Shown one piece after another: positions 1 through 8,389 of a stretch of DNA of 31,471 bases. The first letter of the stretch is position 1, and the number at the start of each line of letters is the position of its first letter. A model generated the notes under the pieces. It saw nothing but the letters and a program-made list of their open reading frames with translations. It searched no databases and had not been told where the DNA came from. Source of the DNA: Gammaproteobacteria bacterium (GTDB lineage Bacteria > Pseudomonadota > Gammaproteobacteria > Cardiobacteriales > Wohlfahrtiimonadaceae); NCBI GenBank assembly GCA_003864535.1, contig BHEQ01000001.1, positions 1 to 31,471 on the forward strand, written 5' to 3'. The position numbers and the translations under genes are program-made.

Positions 1-1026
1 ATTATTGGTGTTATTTTTATAATTCCAAATTTTTCTTACGCACAAGATAGCCTATGCAATAAAAATGAACAGGTTATTTTTTCGTGCTCTATCAGTAAAA
101 AAATGGTATCAGTTTGTGGGTCTCAAGATTTATCGAAAGAAAAAGGAACTATTTATTATGTTTTTGGAAAGCCTAAGAGCATAGAATTGCGATATCCTGA
201 AAACTTACAAAACTCTAAGGATAAATTTGAGTTTATCAGGACTCATTATAACAATGACTTGTCGTTTAAAGAGATAGGGCTTAGGTTCGTTAATAATAAG
301 ACTCAATACTCACTTTATGTATCTAAACAATATAAGGAAATATATTCTGGGATTCAACTTGAAGGCGAAAATATAAAGGATAATTTTACTACTCTTGGCT
401 GTGATCTAAAAAAGGCTTCGCTATCATTGTTTGAGTCTACATATAAGGATAATTTCCTAAATAACCAAGAAATGAGTGATTTATTATATTCAAATTGGTC
501 TAATGATTTTGTAGCTAATAATCTAAATATTAGTAATGTTGATTTAAAAAATAATAAGATAATTATGTATGATGCTATACCTCTAGATGATAATAAATTT
601 GCTTTAATGCTTATTCTTGAAACAAAAGATCAGGCATCTTTGAGTGGAGAAACGGATAACCGGACTTTACTAATTCTTCAAAAAAATAATGAGAATAAGT
701 GGGATGTTGTAATACGTAATGCTAATATCATTCTTAGTCGCGGCGGAATGAATGATCCATTTGAAAATGTAGTAATTGGAAATAACAATATTTTATTTGG
801 TTTTCAAGGTATTCGGTGGAGTGAATCATATAGATTTAATTATGATGCCAAGTCAGATGAATGGTATTTAGCAAAACTTACTGGAGGAAGTGCTACACAG
901 AATGAAAATGGTGATAACGATGTTGATTCACATAATTATTCTTATCCTGAGCATTTGAAATACGTTCGGCTAAAGGATTTCTATTCTCAGGATTTTTCCT
1001 CAAAAGACCTTGAATATTTAAAATAA
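1..1026 (+). CDS. Secreted hypothetical protein, 5'-partial
   Basis: The reading frame is open from base 1, so the true start lies left of the window; the first internal ATG is at 103. The visible N-terminus is a hydrophobic stretch (IIGVIFIIPNFSYA) followed by QD, which reads as the end of a signal peptide with cleavage after SYA. The mature protein therefore probably goes to the periplasm or cell surface. Just after it comes a Cys-containing motif (CNKNEQVIFSCS, then KKMVSVCGS) that I associate with a family of gammaproteobacterial exported proteins of unknown function. The rest is rich in Asn, Asp and Lys, with no transmembrane segment or catalytic motif that I recognise. It is separated by 124 bp from accA on the same strand. 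No function is assigned. Confidence 0.75.
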   Translation: MIGVIFIIPNFSYAQDSLCNKNEQVIFSCSISKKMVSVCGSQDLSKEKGTIYYVFGKPKSIELRYPENLQNSKDKFEFIRTHYNNDLSFKEIGLRFVNNKTQYSLYVSKQYKEIYSGIQLEGENIKDNFTTLGCDLKKASLSLFESTYKDNFLNNQEMSDLLYSNWSNDFVANNLNISNVDLKNNKIIMYDAIPLDDNKFALMLILETKDQASLSGETDNRTLLILQKNNENKWDVVIRNANIILSRGGMNDPFENVVIGNNNILFGFQGIRWSESYRFNYDAKSDEWYLAKLTGGSATQNENGDNDVDSHNYSYPEHLKYVRLKDFYSQDFSSKDLEYLK

Positions 1027-1078
1027 GGAAATTTAAGAAAGGGTTGATTTTTTTAGTCGATAATATTTAGCAATAGAA

Positions 1079-1108
1079 TTGCTTAAAGTCACTGATTTGT
1101 TGTATCAT
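1079..1108 (+). promoter_or_regulatory. Candidate sigma70 promoter for accA
   Basis: A TTGCTT hexamer (1079-1084) and a TATCAT hexamer (1103-1108) are separated by 18 bp and lie just upstream of the accA ribosome binding site TGAGGT (1139-1144). The match is good for the -10 and moderate for the -35. This is inferred from sequence only. Confidence 0.4.
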
Positions 1109-1150
1109 TTGTGCCACTTTTTTATAAAAAATCTGTAGTGAGGTATTATT

Positions 1151-2110
1151 TTGGATCAGAATTATTTACCCTTTGAAGCACCTATCAAAGAGCATGATGA
1201 AAAGATAGAAACTCTGCGTAAGCTCTCAGCAGATACAGATATTAATATTGCAGATGAGCTACTTAGGCAAGAAGCAAAAGCTAAAAATTTGATTGATACT
1301 ATTTTTGCTAAGCTTAATCCTTGGCAGATTTCACAAATTGCACGCCATCCTCTGCGTCCGTTTACCTTTGATTATGTTAAATATATGATTGATGATTTCC
1401 AAGAGCTACATGGAGATCGCTCCTATGCTGATGATTATGCTATTGTTGGTGGTTTAGGGCGGCTCGATGGACGTTCGGTCATGATCATTGGGCATCAAAA
1501 AGGACGCGATACTAAAGAAAAAATCAGGCGTAATTTTGGAATGCCGCGTCCTGAAGGCTATCGCAAGGCCTTACGTTTAATGAAAATGGCAGAGCGTTTT
1601 AATATACCGATTCTTACCTTTATTGATACTCCTGGCGCATATCCTGGGATTGGCGCAGAAGAGCGCGGTCAAAGTGAAGCGATTGCGACAAATTTACTTG
1701 AAATGAGCAAGCTTAAAGTTCCTGTTATTTGTACCGTGATAGGCGAAGGTGGCTCAGGTGGTGCTTTAGCTATTGGGGTTGGGGATCGCGTTCTTATGCT
1801 CCAATACGCAACTTATTCGGTAATCTCACCTGAAGGTTGTGCCTCTATTTTATGGAAAAGTGCAGATAAAGCATCAGATGCCGCAGAAGCTATGGGAATT
1901 ACCTCAAATAGAGTAAAGTCCTTAAACTTAATAGATGAGATAATTGTTGAACCTAAAGGCGGAGCGCATCGAAACCATGAAGAGATGGCAGGCTCTCTTA
2001 AGATCGCGCTAATTAAATATTTAGATGAGCTTGAAAGCATAAGCACTGAAGAGCGACTTGAGCTGCGTTACCAACGCCTTATGGGCTTTGGGCAATACAA
2101 AACAACTTAA
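1151..2110 (+). CDS. accA: Acetyl-CoA carboxylase carboxyltransferase subunit alpha
   Basis: AccA pairs with AccD to transfer the carboxyl group from carboxybiotin-BCCP to acetyl-CoA, giving malonyl-CoA for fatty acid synthesis. The 319-aa product has the usual length and Pseudomonas-like N-terminus (YLPFEAPI), HGDRSYADDYAIVGG from residue 87, FGMPRPEGYRKA, FIDTPGAYPGIGAEERGQSE and the oxyanion-loop motif GEGGSGGALAIG (from residue 198), then SVISPEGCASILWK. The start is TTG; TGAGGT lies 6 nt before it, the reading frame fits the family N-terminus, and there is no better ATG. A TTG start can lower translation. It appears to be a single-gene unit with its own promoter, followed by a weak terminator and guaB. 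The identity is certain. Confidence 0.97.
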   Translation: MDQNYLPFEAPIKEHDEKIETLRKLSADTDINIADELLRQEAKAKNLIDTIFAKLNPWQISQIARHPLRPFTFDYVKYMIDDFQELHGDRSYADDYAIVGGLGRLDGRSVMIIGHQKGRDTKEKIRRNFGMPRPEGYRKALRLMKMAERFNIPILTFIDTPGAYPGIGAEERGQSEAIATNLLEMSKLKVPVICTVIGEGGSGGALAIGVGDRVLMLQYATYSVISPEGCASILWKSADKASDAAEAMGITSNRVKSLNLIDEIIVEPKGGAHRNHEEMAGSLKIALIKYLDELESISTEERLELRYQRLMGFGQYKTT

Positions 2111-2120
2111 ATATTGCTCT

Positions 2121-2147
2121 AAAATCCTGCTGCTTGTGGGATTTTTT
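2121..2147 (+). terminator. Weak Rho-independent terminator after accA
   Basis: AAAATCC (2121-2127) and GGATTTT (2139-2145) form a 7-bp stem with an 11-nt loop, followed by a short T run. The stem has little GC, so termination may be partial. Confidence 0.45.
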
Positions 2148-2206
2148 CTAAGCAAATTTTAATGAATTTTATTTCATAAATTTTAATTTTATAAAGGAAT
2201 CTTATT

Positions 2207-3667
2207 ATGTTACGCGTTACAGAACAGGCACTTACTTTTGATGATGTACTTCTTATTCCTGATTACTCCGAGGTTCTTCCTAAAGAAGTTTTATTGCAGA
2301 CTTTTTTAACCAAAAAAATAGCCTTAAATATACCTCTTTTATCTGCGGCAATGGATACCGTAACTGAAAGTAAATTAGCCATAGCTATGGCACAGCAGGG
2401 CGGCATTGGGATCATTCATAAAAATCTAACTATAGAGCAGCAAGCTCATGAAGTGCGCCGTGTTAAGAAATTTGAAAGTGGCATAATTACTGATCCTGTC
2501 GTTGTAAGCCCTGAACATAAACTTGATGCTGTGCGTGAGTTAATGACCTTACATGGTATCTCATCAGCCCCTGTTGTCGAGGGAACTAAGGTTGTTGGGA
2601 TTATTACTAATCGGGATATGCGTTTTCAAACTGAAAGTAGTTTAAGCGTTGCCAATGTAATGACTCCTAAGGATAAATTGATTTACGTTAAAGAAGGTGC
2701 AAGTTTTGATGAGGTTCGCGCTTTGGTGCGTATTCATAGAGTTGAGCGCGTTTTAGTTATTAATGATACTTTTGATCTTAAGGGATTGATAACTGTTAAA
2801 GATTTATCGCGCTCGCAATCTTATCCTAATGCAAGCACCGACTCATTTGAGCGTTTAATTGTTGGAGCTGCAGTTGGTGCTGGCGTTGGCACACAAGAGC
2901 GTATCGCAGCCTTAGTTGAGGCTGGGGTTGATGTAATTGTGATTGATACTGCGCACGGGCATTCTAAGGGCGTAATTGATCGAGTTAGAAAAACCCGCCA
3001 AGATTATCCTAACTTGCAAATTATCGCAGGCAATATCGCAACGGCAAGTGCAGCACTGGCTTTGGTTGAAGCTGGAGCTGACGCGGTTAAAGTTGGAATA
3101 GGTCCTGGCTCAATTTGTACAACCCGTGTGGTTGCAGGTGTGGGTGTGCCCCAAATTACTGCTATCGCAAATGTTGCAAGTGCGCTAAAAGGCACGGGTA
3201 TTCCTGTTATCGCTGATGGCGGAATTCGTTATTCAGGCGATATAGTTAAAGCTCTTGCAGCTGGAGCTGATGTTATTATGCTTGGCGGTCTGCTTGCTGG
3301 GACAGATGAGGCTCCTGGTGAAGTTGAGCTTTATCAAGGGCGTACTTATAAAGCTTATCGTGGTATGGGATCTTTAGGAGCAATGAGTGATGGCTCATCC
3401 GATCGCTACTTTCAAGAAGGTTCTAGCACCGATAAAATGGTACCTGAAGGCATAGAAGGGCGCGTAGCTTACAAAGGTTCGATCGCACCTATTATCCATC
3501 AATTAATGGGTGGAGTTCGCGCTGGAATGGGTTATGTTGGCTGTAAAAATCTAACGGAGATGCACACCAAGCCTCAGTTTGTGAAAATTACTAATGCAGG
3601 TATGCGCGAATCACACGTCCATGATGTCACGATCACCAAAGAAGCACCAAATTACTCAAGTAGCTAG
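2207..3667 (+). CDS. guaB: Inosine-5'-monophosphate dehydrogenase
   Basis: GuaB oxidises IMP to XMP with NAD+, the committed step of GMP synthesis. The 486-aa protein has the normal length. Residues about 1-90 and 210-486 form the TIM barrel (LTFDDVLLIPDYSEVLP, PLLSAAMDTVTE), interrupted at about 93-205 by a pair of CBS domains (VVSPEHKLDAV, NVMTPKDKLIYV). The catalytic loop GPGSICTTR carries the nucleophile Cys304. Downstream are the phosphate-binding and flap motifs IADGGIRYSGD, MLGGLLAGTDEAPGE and YRGMGSLGAM. AAGGA (2194-2198) precedes the ATG. The stop codon overlaps the cmk ribosome binding site, so guaB and cmk are likely co-transcribed, a less common pairing than guaB-guaA. No guaA lies in the window. 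Confidence 0.98.
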   Translation: MLRVTEQALTFDDVLLIPDYSEVLPKEVLLQTFLTKKIALNIPLLSAAMDTVTESKLAIAMAQQGGIGIIHKNLTIEQQAHEVRRVKKFESGIITDPVVVSPEHKLDAVRELMTLHGISSAPVVEGTKVVGIITNRDMRFQTESSLSVANVMTPKDKLIYVKEGASFDEVRALVRIHRVERVLVINDTFDLKGLITVKDLSRSQSYPNASTDSFERLIVGAAVGAGVGTQERIAALVEAGVDVIVIDTAHGHSKGVIDRVRKTRQDYPNLQIIAGNIATASAALALVEAGADAVKVGIGPGSICTTRVVAGVGVPQITAIANVASALKGTGIPVIADGGIRYSGDIVKALAAGADVIMLGGLLAGTDEAPGEVELYQGRTYKAYRGMGSLGAMSDGSSDRYFQEGSSTDKMVPEGIEGRVAYKGSIAPIIHQLMGGVRAGMGYVGCKNLTEMHTKPQFVKITNAGMRESHVHDVTITKEAPNYSSS

Positions 3668-3675
3668 GAGATATA

Positions 3676-4350
3676 ATGAACTCACATGTTCCAATTATAA
3701 CGATTGATGGTGCTAGCGGGGTTGGTAAAGGCACGCTTGCATTTTCTTTAGCTGCAAAACTAGGCTATAAACTTCTAGATTCTGGAGCTATTTATCGCGC
3801 CCTCGCACTTTATGCTATTGATTTAAATATTGATTTAGAAGATAGTGCCAAACTTGCAAAAATTGCGCATAATATCCCATTACGTTTTGAAAAAAATTCA
3901 AAGGGCTTGGATATTTTTCTAGGTGAAAAAAATATAACTGTAAATTTACGTCTTGAGCAAACAGGAACTTTTGCATCAATTCTTGCCAAGCATAATGATG
4001 TACGCCAAGCTTTAATTGCCTTTCAAAAAAACTTTGCAAATGAACCTGGACTGATTGCAGATGGGCGTGATATGGGTACTTGTATCTTTCCTGATGCTAA
4101 AATAAAATTATTTTTACACGCAAGTGCACAAATAAGAGCACAAAGACGCTTTGAGCAGTTGTTAAAACAAGGATTTTCAGCTACTATGCCAAATCTTATT
4201 GATGATATAAATGCACGCGACCACCGTGATCGAACTCGGGCTGTTTCACCCTTAATTGCCGCAGAAGATGCGCTGATTATTGATACATCCAGCCTAGATG
4301 GTGATCAAGTTTTTAAGCTTGCATGGAATTACATCGAAAGTAAAATTTAG
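3676..4350 (+). CDS. cmk: Cytidylate kinase
   Basis: Cmk phosphorylates CMP and dCMP with ATP in the pyrimidine nucleotide pathway. The product is 224 aa, the typical bacterial length. The P-loop is DGASGVGKGT (residues 11-20), followed by LLDSGAIYRALALYA (nucleotide-binding YRA motif), ADGRDMGTCIFPDAKIKLFLHA and the RDHRDRTRAVSPL segment of the lid and substrate site. The ribosome binding site AGGAG (3666-3670) overlaps the guaB stop codon. Only 8 bp separate the genes, indicating an operon. rpsA follows after 213 bp, the conserved proteobacterial cmk-rpsA-ihfB order. The identity is secure. Confidence 0.97.
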   Translation: MNSHVPIITIDGASGVGKGTLAFSLAAKLGYKLLDSGAIYRALALYAIDLNIDLEDSAKLAKIAHNIPLRFEKNSKGLDIFLGEKNITVNLRLEQTGTFASILAKHNDVRQALIAFQKNFANEPGLIADGRDMGTCIFPDAKIKLFLHASAQIRAQRRFEQLLKQGFSATMPNLIDDINARDHRDRTRAVSPLIAAEDALIIDTSSLDGDQVFKLAWNYIESKI

Positions 4351-4359
4351 TTTTTAGTT

Positions 4360-4387
4360 ACATATTTACATATTTACATATTTACAT
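4360..4387. repeat. Short tandem repeat, 3.5 copies of ACATATTT
   Basis: Three perfect 8-bp units (4360-4367, 4368-4375, 4376-4383) and a half unit follow, starting 10 bp after the cmk stop. It is a simple-sequence tract prone to slippage and lies outside the -35/-10 region proposed for rpsA. No function is apparent. Confidence 0.85.
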
Positions 4388-4479
4388 CCATCAGGTTGAT
4401 CTTAATTAGCTTGATTTATCTTTAAGCTATTAATGTTAAAATTATTTATTTTAAAGTTACTTGTCTTAAAAATAAGTTA

Positions 4480-4508
4480 TTGATAATTTATATCAATCCT
4501 ACTATTTT
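4480..4508 (+). promoter_or_regulatory. Candidate sigma70 promoter of rpsA
   Basis: TTGATA (4480-4485) and TATTTT (4503-4508) are separated by 17 bp in the cmk-rpsA gap. Transcription would start near 4515 and give a leader of about 50 nt. The leader has only a weak Shine-Dalgarno (GAGAG, about 10 nt before the ATG), as is usual for rpsA, which S1 autoregulates. Confidence 0.45.
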
Positions 4509-4563
4509 ATTAACTTAAACCATAATGCAATAATCCTGTTGTATTAATGAGAGTATTTATTAC

Positions 4564-6240
4564 ATGACATTTGAAAGTTTTGCTGCACTCTTTGAAGAAT
4601 CACTTACCAAACAAGATATTAAACAAGGTACCGTTATAGAGGCACTAGTTGTTGGTATTGAAAAAGACGTCGTTATTGTTGACGCAGGTCTTAAAAGTGA
4701 AGGCGTTATTCCTGCGGAACAGTTTAAAAATGAAGCAGGCGAATTAGAAGTTAAAGTTGGCGATAGAGTTGACGTTGTTGTTGAATCTTTAGAAGATGGC
4801 TTTGGCGAAACACGTTTATCACGTGAAAAAGCGAAACGCGCTGCGGTGTGGATTCGTTTAGAAAAAGCAATGGAAGCTAATGAAATCATTAAAGGCTTTA
4901 TTACAGATAAAGTTAAAGGTGGCTTTAAAGTTGATATCGGCGGCATTGGCGCATTCCTACCTGGTTCTTTAGTTGATGTTCGCCCTGTGCGTGATACAAC
5001 TTTCTTAGAAGGTAAGGAATTAGAGCTTAAACTAATTAAATTAGATCAAAAACGCAATAACGTGGTTGTATCACGTAAAGCGGTTGTTGAAACTGAATTC
5101 TCGGCAGATCGTGAAGAGCTTTTAGCTAAACTTCAAGAAGGTGATGTGGTTAAAGGTGTGGTTAAAAACCTTACTGATTACGGCGCATTCTTGGATCTTG
5201 GCGGCATCGATGGTTTGTTACATATTACAGATATGGCTTGGAAGCGTGTCCGTCATCCTTCTGAAGTTGTTGAAGCTAATCAAGAAATTGAAGTTAAAAT
5301 TCTTAAATTTGACCGTGAACGTAATCGCGTTTCATTAGGTCTAAAACAACTTGGTGATGATCCATGGGCTGCATTAGCACAACGTTTCCCATCAGGCACA
5401 CGCACCGATGGTAAAGTTACTAATATCACTGATTATGGTTGCTTTGTTGAAATTGAAACTGGCATTGAAGGTCTTGTGCATGTTTCTGAAATGGATTGGA
5501 CAAATAAAAATGTTAACCCTGCTAAGGTTGTGACTTTAGGTGATGAGGTTGGTGTTGTTATTTTAGAAATTGATGAAGAGCGTCGCCGTATTTCTCTAGG
5601 TATGAAGCAATGTCAAGCTAATCCTTGGGAAGAGTTTGCAACAAACTTTAATAAAAATGATCGTGTTTCTGGAAAAATCAAATCAATCACTGATTTTGGG
5701 ATCTTCATTGGTCTAGATGGCGGTATTGATGGCTTAGTTCATCTATCTGATATTTCTTGGAATGCTACAGGCGAAGAGGCTGTACGCGATTATAAGAAAG
5801 GTCAAGAAGTTGAAGCTATGGTTCTTGCAGTTGATGCAGAACGCGAACGTATCTCTTTGGGTATTAAGCAATTAGATCAAGACCCTTTCTCTAATTTCTT
5901 AGCTGATACTGCTAAGGGCGCGATTGTTAAAGGTAATGTTATTAGTGTAGATGCTAAAGCTGCGGTGATTGATCTTGGCGGCGGTGTTGAAGGCTCTTTA
6001 CGTGCGGCAGATATCTCGCGTGAACGCGTTGAAGATGTACGCAATGTTTACAATGTTGGGGATGAAGTGGAAGCTAAATTCATTAATGTTGATAAAAAGA
6101 ATCGCACTATAGTTCTATCTGTTAAAGCGAAAGATAATCTTGAAGATGAAGTTGTTGCTTCAGATTACACCTCAACGCGTAAAACAGCAGTTGGTGCAAC
6201 TCTTGGTGATTTATTAAAAGAACAAATGAAAAACAGCTAA
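4564..6240 (+). CDS. rpsA: 30S ribosomal protein S1
   Basis: S1 binds mRNA on the 30S subunit and helps initiation on weak or structured leaders. The 558-aa product is full length, with six S1 OB-fold repeats at about residues 20-87, 105-171, 192-260, 277-347, 364-434 and 451-520. Repeats 3-5 show the classic pattern: TDYGAFLDLGGIDGLLHITD, TDYGCFVEIETGIEGLVHVS and TDFGIFIGLDGGIDGLVHLS, each closing with R-(I/V)-SLG-(M/I/L)-KQ. The N-terminus FESFAALFEESL is the usual S2-docking segment. Codon use is biased towards a restricted set (GAA, GGT, CGT), consistent with high expression. ihfB lies 199 bp downstream. The identity is certain. Confidence 0.98.
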   Translation: MTFESFAALFEESLTKQDIKQGTVIEALVVGIEKDVVIVDAGLKSEGVIPAEQFKNEAGELEVKVGDRVDVVVESLEDGFGETRLSREKAKRAAVWIRLEKAMEANEIIKGFITDKVKGGFKVDIGGIGAFLPGSLVDVRPVRDTTFLEGKELELKLIKLDQKRNNVVVSRKAVVETEFSADREELLAKLQEGDVVKGVVKNLTDYGAFLDLGGIDGLLHITDMAWKRVRHPSEVVEANQEIEVKILKFDRERNRVSLGLKQLGDDPWAALAQRFPSGTRTDGKVTNITDYGCFVEIETGIEGLVHVSEMDWTNKNVNPAKVVTLGDEVGVVILEIDEERRRISLGMKQCQANPWEEFATNFNKNDRVSGKIKSITDFGIFIGLDGGIDGLVHLSDISWNATGEEAVRDYKKGQEVEAMVLAVDAERERISLGIKQLDQDPFSNFLADTAKGAIVKGNVISVDAKAAVIDLGGGVEGSLRAADISRERVEDVRNVYNVGDEVEAKFINVDKKNRTIVLSVKAKDNLEDEVVASDYTSTRKTAVGATLGDLLKEQMKNS

Positions 6241-6280
6241 TTATCTTGTATAATTCATAAGGTATTAGCATATTATTCAG

Positions 6281-6322
6281 TGTTTAAAATAATTATTACT
6301 TAAATACTAATTATTTTAAACA
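6281..6322. repeat. 15-bp perfect inverted repeat downstream of rpsA
   Basis: TGTTTAAAATAATTA (6281-6295) and its exact reverse complement (6308-6322) flank a 12-nt spacer. The stem is almost all A/T and no strong T run follows. It may be a weak terminator or mRNA 3' stabiliser for rpsA, or a protein-binding palindrome upstream of ihfB. Confidence 0.6.
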
Positions 6323-6439
6323 TATTTAATAAATTACTTAAATTTTAAGCTACACTTAATAAGCTGTCTTATTTTGATTGATGTTAATTAGTTAAATAAG
6401 CAGGTACGAATAATAACCATTTATAAAAAGGAAAATAAT

Positions 6440-6748
6440 ATGACTAAGTCAGAACTAATAGAAAGACTATCTATAAAATACCCAGTAATTCCACTAAAAG
6501 ATATCGAAGCTTCCGTTAAATTAATGGTTGAACATATGAGCGAAACCTTATCTGAAGGCAAGCGTATTGAAATTCGTGGATTTGGCAGCTTCTCTCTTCA
6601 TTATCGTGCTCCAAGGACAGGTCGCAACCCTAAAACTGGCGATGCAGTTGCATTAAACGGTAAGTATTCTCCGCATTTTAAAGCAGGTAAAGAATTACGT
6701 GAACGCGTAAATGAAAGCCGCAAATCAATTGAATTACGCCCACGTTAA
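6440..6748 (+). CDS. ihfB: Integration host factor subunit beta
   Basis: IhfB dimerises with IhfA and bends DNA sharply at specific sites, acting in transcription, replication initiation and site-specific recombination. The 102-aa product starts MTKSELIERL and carries IEIRGFGSFSLHYRAPRTGR and NPKTGD, the DNA-contacting arm with the intercalating Pro, nearly identical to the E. coli protein. It is a few residues longer at the C-terminus (ESRKSIELRPR). An AAAGGA ribosome binding site precedes the ATG. Its position after rpsA matches the conserved gammaproteobacterial order, which distinguishes it from HU. Confidence 0.96.
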   Translation: MTKSELIERLSIKYPVIPLKDIEASVKLMVEHMSETLSEGKRIEIRGFGSFSLHYRAPRTGRNPKTGDAVALNGKYSPHFKAGKELRERVNESRKSIELRPR

Positions 6749-6806
6749 TCTATATTTTTAATATTTCTAAAGGGGGACTTCTATAAATTAGACTTATCGA
6801 AGCTTG

Positions 6807-6861
6807 CGATATTATTGAAAAGCGCAGTTTACTTAGGTAAATAAGCATTTTAATAATATCG
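6807..6861 (+). ncRNA. Candidate structured RNA (long hairpin) between ihfB and rimO
   Basis: The segment folds into one long hairpin. CGATATTATT (6807-6816) pairs with AATAATATCG (6852-6861), extended by a G-U pair, three A-U pairs, one mismatch and a G-C/C-G pair. A terminal 5-bp stem TTTAC/GTAAA with a TTAG tetraloop caps it. It is followed 36 nt later by a strong terminator, so it could be a small RNA of about 130-160 nt, or a processed ihfB 3' UTR. It matches no RNA family that I recognise (not 6S, 4.5S or tmRNA) and I see no convincing promoter of its own. Confidence 0.35.
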
Positions 6862-6896
6862 TGTAACACAGAAAAAGCAATTAATAGATGTGCCCT

Positions 6897-6934
6897 AAAG
6901 CCTCTCTTATACTATTAGAGAGGCTTTTTATTTT
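6897..6934 (+). terminator. Strong Rho-independent terminator
   Basis: AAAGCCTCTCT (6897-6907) pairs perfectly with AGAGAGGCTTT (6917-6927) around a 9-nt loop and is followed by TTTTTATTTT. It ends ihfB and/or the structured RNA and insulates rimO. Confidence 0.92.
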
Positions 6935-6967
6935 ATAGAACTACTCGTTACACATTAAATGAGAATT

Positions 6968-8284
6968 ATGTCTAATATCCCTAAAATTGGTTTTATATCA
7001 CTTGGCTGCCCTAAAGCATTAGTTGACTCTGAACATATCCTAACCCAGCTCAAAGCTGAAGGTTATGAGATAAGCCCAGATTATCACACTGCCGACTTAG
7101 TTGTAGTTAACACCTGTGGCTTTATTGACTCTGCGGTTCAAGAAAGCTTAGAAACCATTGGTGAGGCAATTGCTGAGAATGGTAAAGTAATTGTCACAGG
7201 TTGCCTTGGTGCTAGAGCAAATGAGATACTTGCGGTTCATCCTAAAGTATTAGCCATAACAGGTCCTCATGCTTTAGTTGAAGTAATGAGCGCGGTGCAC
7301 AAACATTTACCCAAGCCGCATGATCCATTTATGGATTTAGTTCCAGCTGCTGGAATAAAATTAACGCCAAAACATTATGCTTACCTTAAAATTTCAGAAG
7401 GTTGCAATCATGCTTGCACTTTTTGCATCATCCCATCTATGCGCGGTAAATTAGATTCATATCCTGTGGATCAAGTCCTAGCGCAAGCAAAAAAGTTAGT
7501 CGAATCAGGGGTTAGAGAGCTGCTGGTAGTTGCTCAAGATACCAGTGCTTATGGTGTTGATGTTAAATATAAGATGCAGTTTTGGGAAGGTCGCCCTGTT
7601 AAAACACGCTTAACTGAACTTTGCGAGCAGTTAGCGACACTTGGCATATGGATTCGCCTGCATTATGTTTATCCATATCCGCATGTTGATGAGTTAATTC
7701 CTTTAATGCGTGATGGTAAAATCCTACCTTATTTAGATATTCCTTTACAACATGCATCAATGCGTATTTTAAAGGATATGAAACGCCCCGCAAATGTTGA
7801 AAATATTTTAGCCAGAATTAAAAAATGGCGTGAAATTTGTCCAAATATTGTGTTGCGCTCTACGTTTATTGTCGGTTTCCCAGGCGAAACTGAGGAGGAT
7901 TTTGAGTGTTTACTTGATTTTCTTAAAGAGGCAAAATTAGATCGCGTCGGTGCATTTTGTTATTCACCTGTTACAGGTGCACGCGCCAATGAATTGGCTA
8001 ATCCTATCCCAGAGGAGATCAAGCAGGAGCGTTTAGCTAGGTTCATGGAAACTCAAGCGGCTATTTCTGCAGAAAAATTAAACGCTAAGATCGGGCAAAC
8101 CATGCAAGTATTGGTAGATAGCTATAATGAAGATGGTTTTGCCGTCGCAAGAAGCTGTGCAGATGCGCCAGAGATTGATGGAGTGGTAATTATTGAAGAT
8201 GCTCCAGAAGGATTAATTGGTTTATGGGTTGATGTTAATATTGTAGATACAGATACTTATGATCTATATGAACAAATGGCATAA
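6968..8284 (+). CDS. rimO: Ribosomal protein S12 methylthiotransferase
   Basis: RimO is a radical-SAM enzyme that methylthiolates the conserved Asp of ribosomal protein S12. The N-terminal MTTase domain has KIGFISLGCPKALVDSE, VVNTCGFIDSA and VTGCLGARA, whose cysteines hold the auxiliary 4Fe-4S cluster. The radical-SAM motif CNHACTFC has Cys146, Cys150 and Cys153. PLQHASMRILKDMKRP and STFIVGFPGETEEDF follow, then a C-terminal TRAM domain. I place the start at ATG 6968 (MSNIPKIGF), which has GAGA just upstream and matches family N-termini. An in-frame ATG at 6959 has no ribosome binding site. The CPKA in place of CPKN is a small variation. RimO is distinguished from MiaB by the SLGCPK motif. 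Confidence 0.96.
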   Translation: MSNIPKIGFISLGCPKALVDSEHILTQLKAEGYEISPDYHTADLVVVNTCGFIDSAVQESLETIGEAIAENGKVIVTGCLGARANEILAVHPKVLAITGPHALVEVMSAVHKHLPKPHDPFMDLVPAAGIKLTPKHYAYLKISEGCNHACTFCIIPSMRGKLDSYPVDQVLAQAKKLVESGVRELLVVAQDTSAYGVDVKYKMQFWEGRPVKTRLTELCEQLATLGIWIRLHYVYPYPHVDELIPLMRDGKILPYLDIPLQHASMRILKDMKRPANVENILARIKKWREICPNIVLRSTFIVGFPGETEEDFECLLDFLKEAKLDRVGAFCYSPVTGARANELANPIPEEIKQERLARFMETQAAISAEKLNAKIGQTMQVLVDSYNEDGFAVARSCADAPEIDGVVIIEDAPEGLIGLWVDVNIVDTDTYDLYEQMA

Positions 8285-8318
8285 TTTTTATGTAAAATTT
8301 CTTGTGATTATAAGAAAA

Positions 8319-8348
8319 TTGGTTTAATCTTTTCGTCAGTTTTATAAT
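8319..8348 (+). promoter_or_regulatory. Candidate promoter of the beta-glucoside operon
   Basis: TTGGTT (8319-8324) and a consensus TATAAT (8343-8348) are spaced by 18 bp. Transcription would begin near 8355, just before the RAT element, as in bgl-type leaders. A TGTGA half-site (8304-8308) lies about 40 bp upstream of the inferred start, but no matching TCACA half is present, so CRP control is only a possibility. Confidence 0.5.
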
Positions 8349-8360
8349 TTTATGATAAAA

Positions 8361-8389
8361 GGATTGTTACTGCGTTAGCAGGCAAAACC
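8361..8389 (+). promoter_or_regulatory. Ribonucleic antiterminator (RAT) of the BglG/LicT family
   Basis: The 29-nt element begins GGATTGTTACTGC, has a short loop, and ends GCAGGCAAAACC. This is the conserved imperfect hairpin bound by BglG, LicT, SacY and ArbG antiterminators. Its last bases (AAAACC) are also the 5' arm of the terminator that follows, so the two structures are mutually exclusive. When beta-glucosides are present, the antiterminator stabilises the RAT and transcription continues into the PTS gene. Recognition rests on close identity with the E. coli bgl and B. subtilis bglPH RATs as I know them. Confidence 0.93.

Noticed and set aside
6767..6780. AAAGGGGGACTT after ihfB as a full copy of the palindromic repeat
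   Set aside because: Only about 10 bases match the AAGTCCCCC core in reverse orientation; no head or hairpin is present.
8304..8319. CRP site upstream of the bgl promoter
   Set aside because: Only the TGTGA half is present and the opposite half is AAAAT, so a CRP site is not supported.
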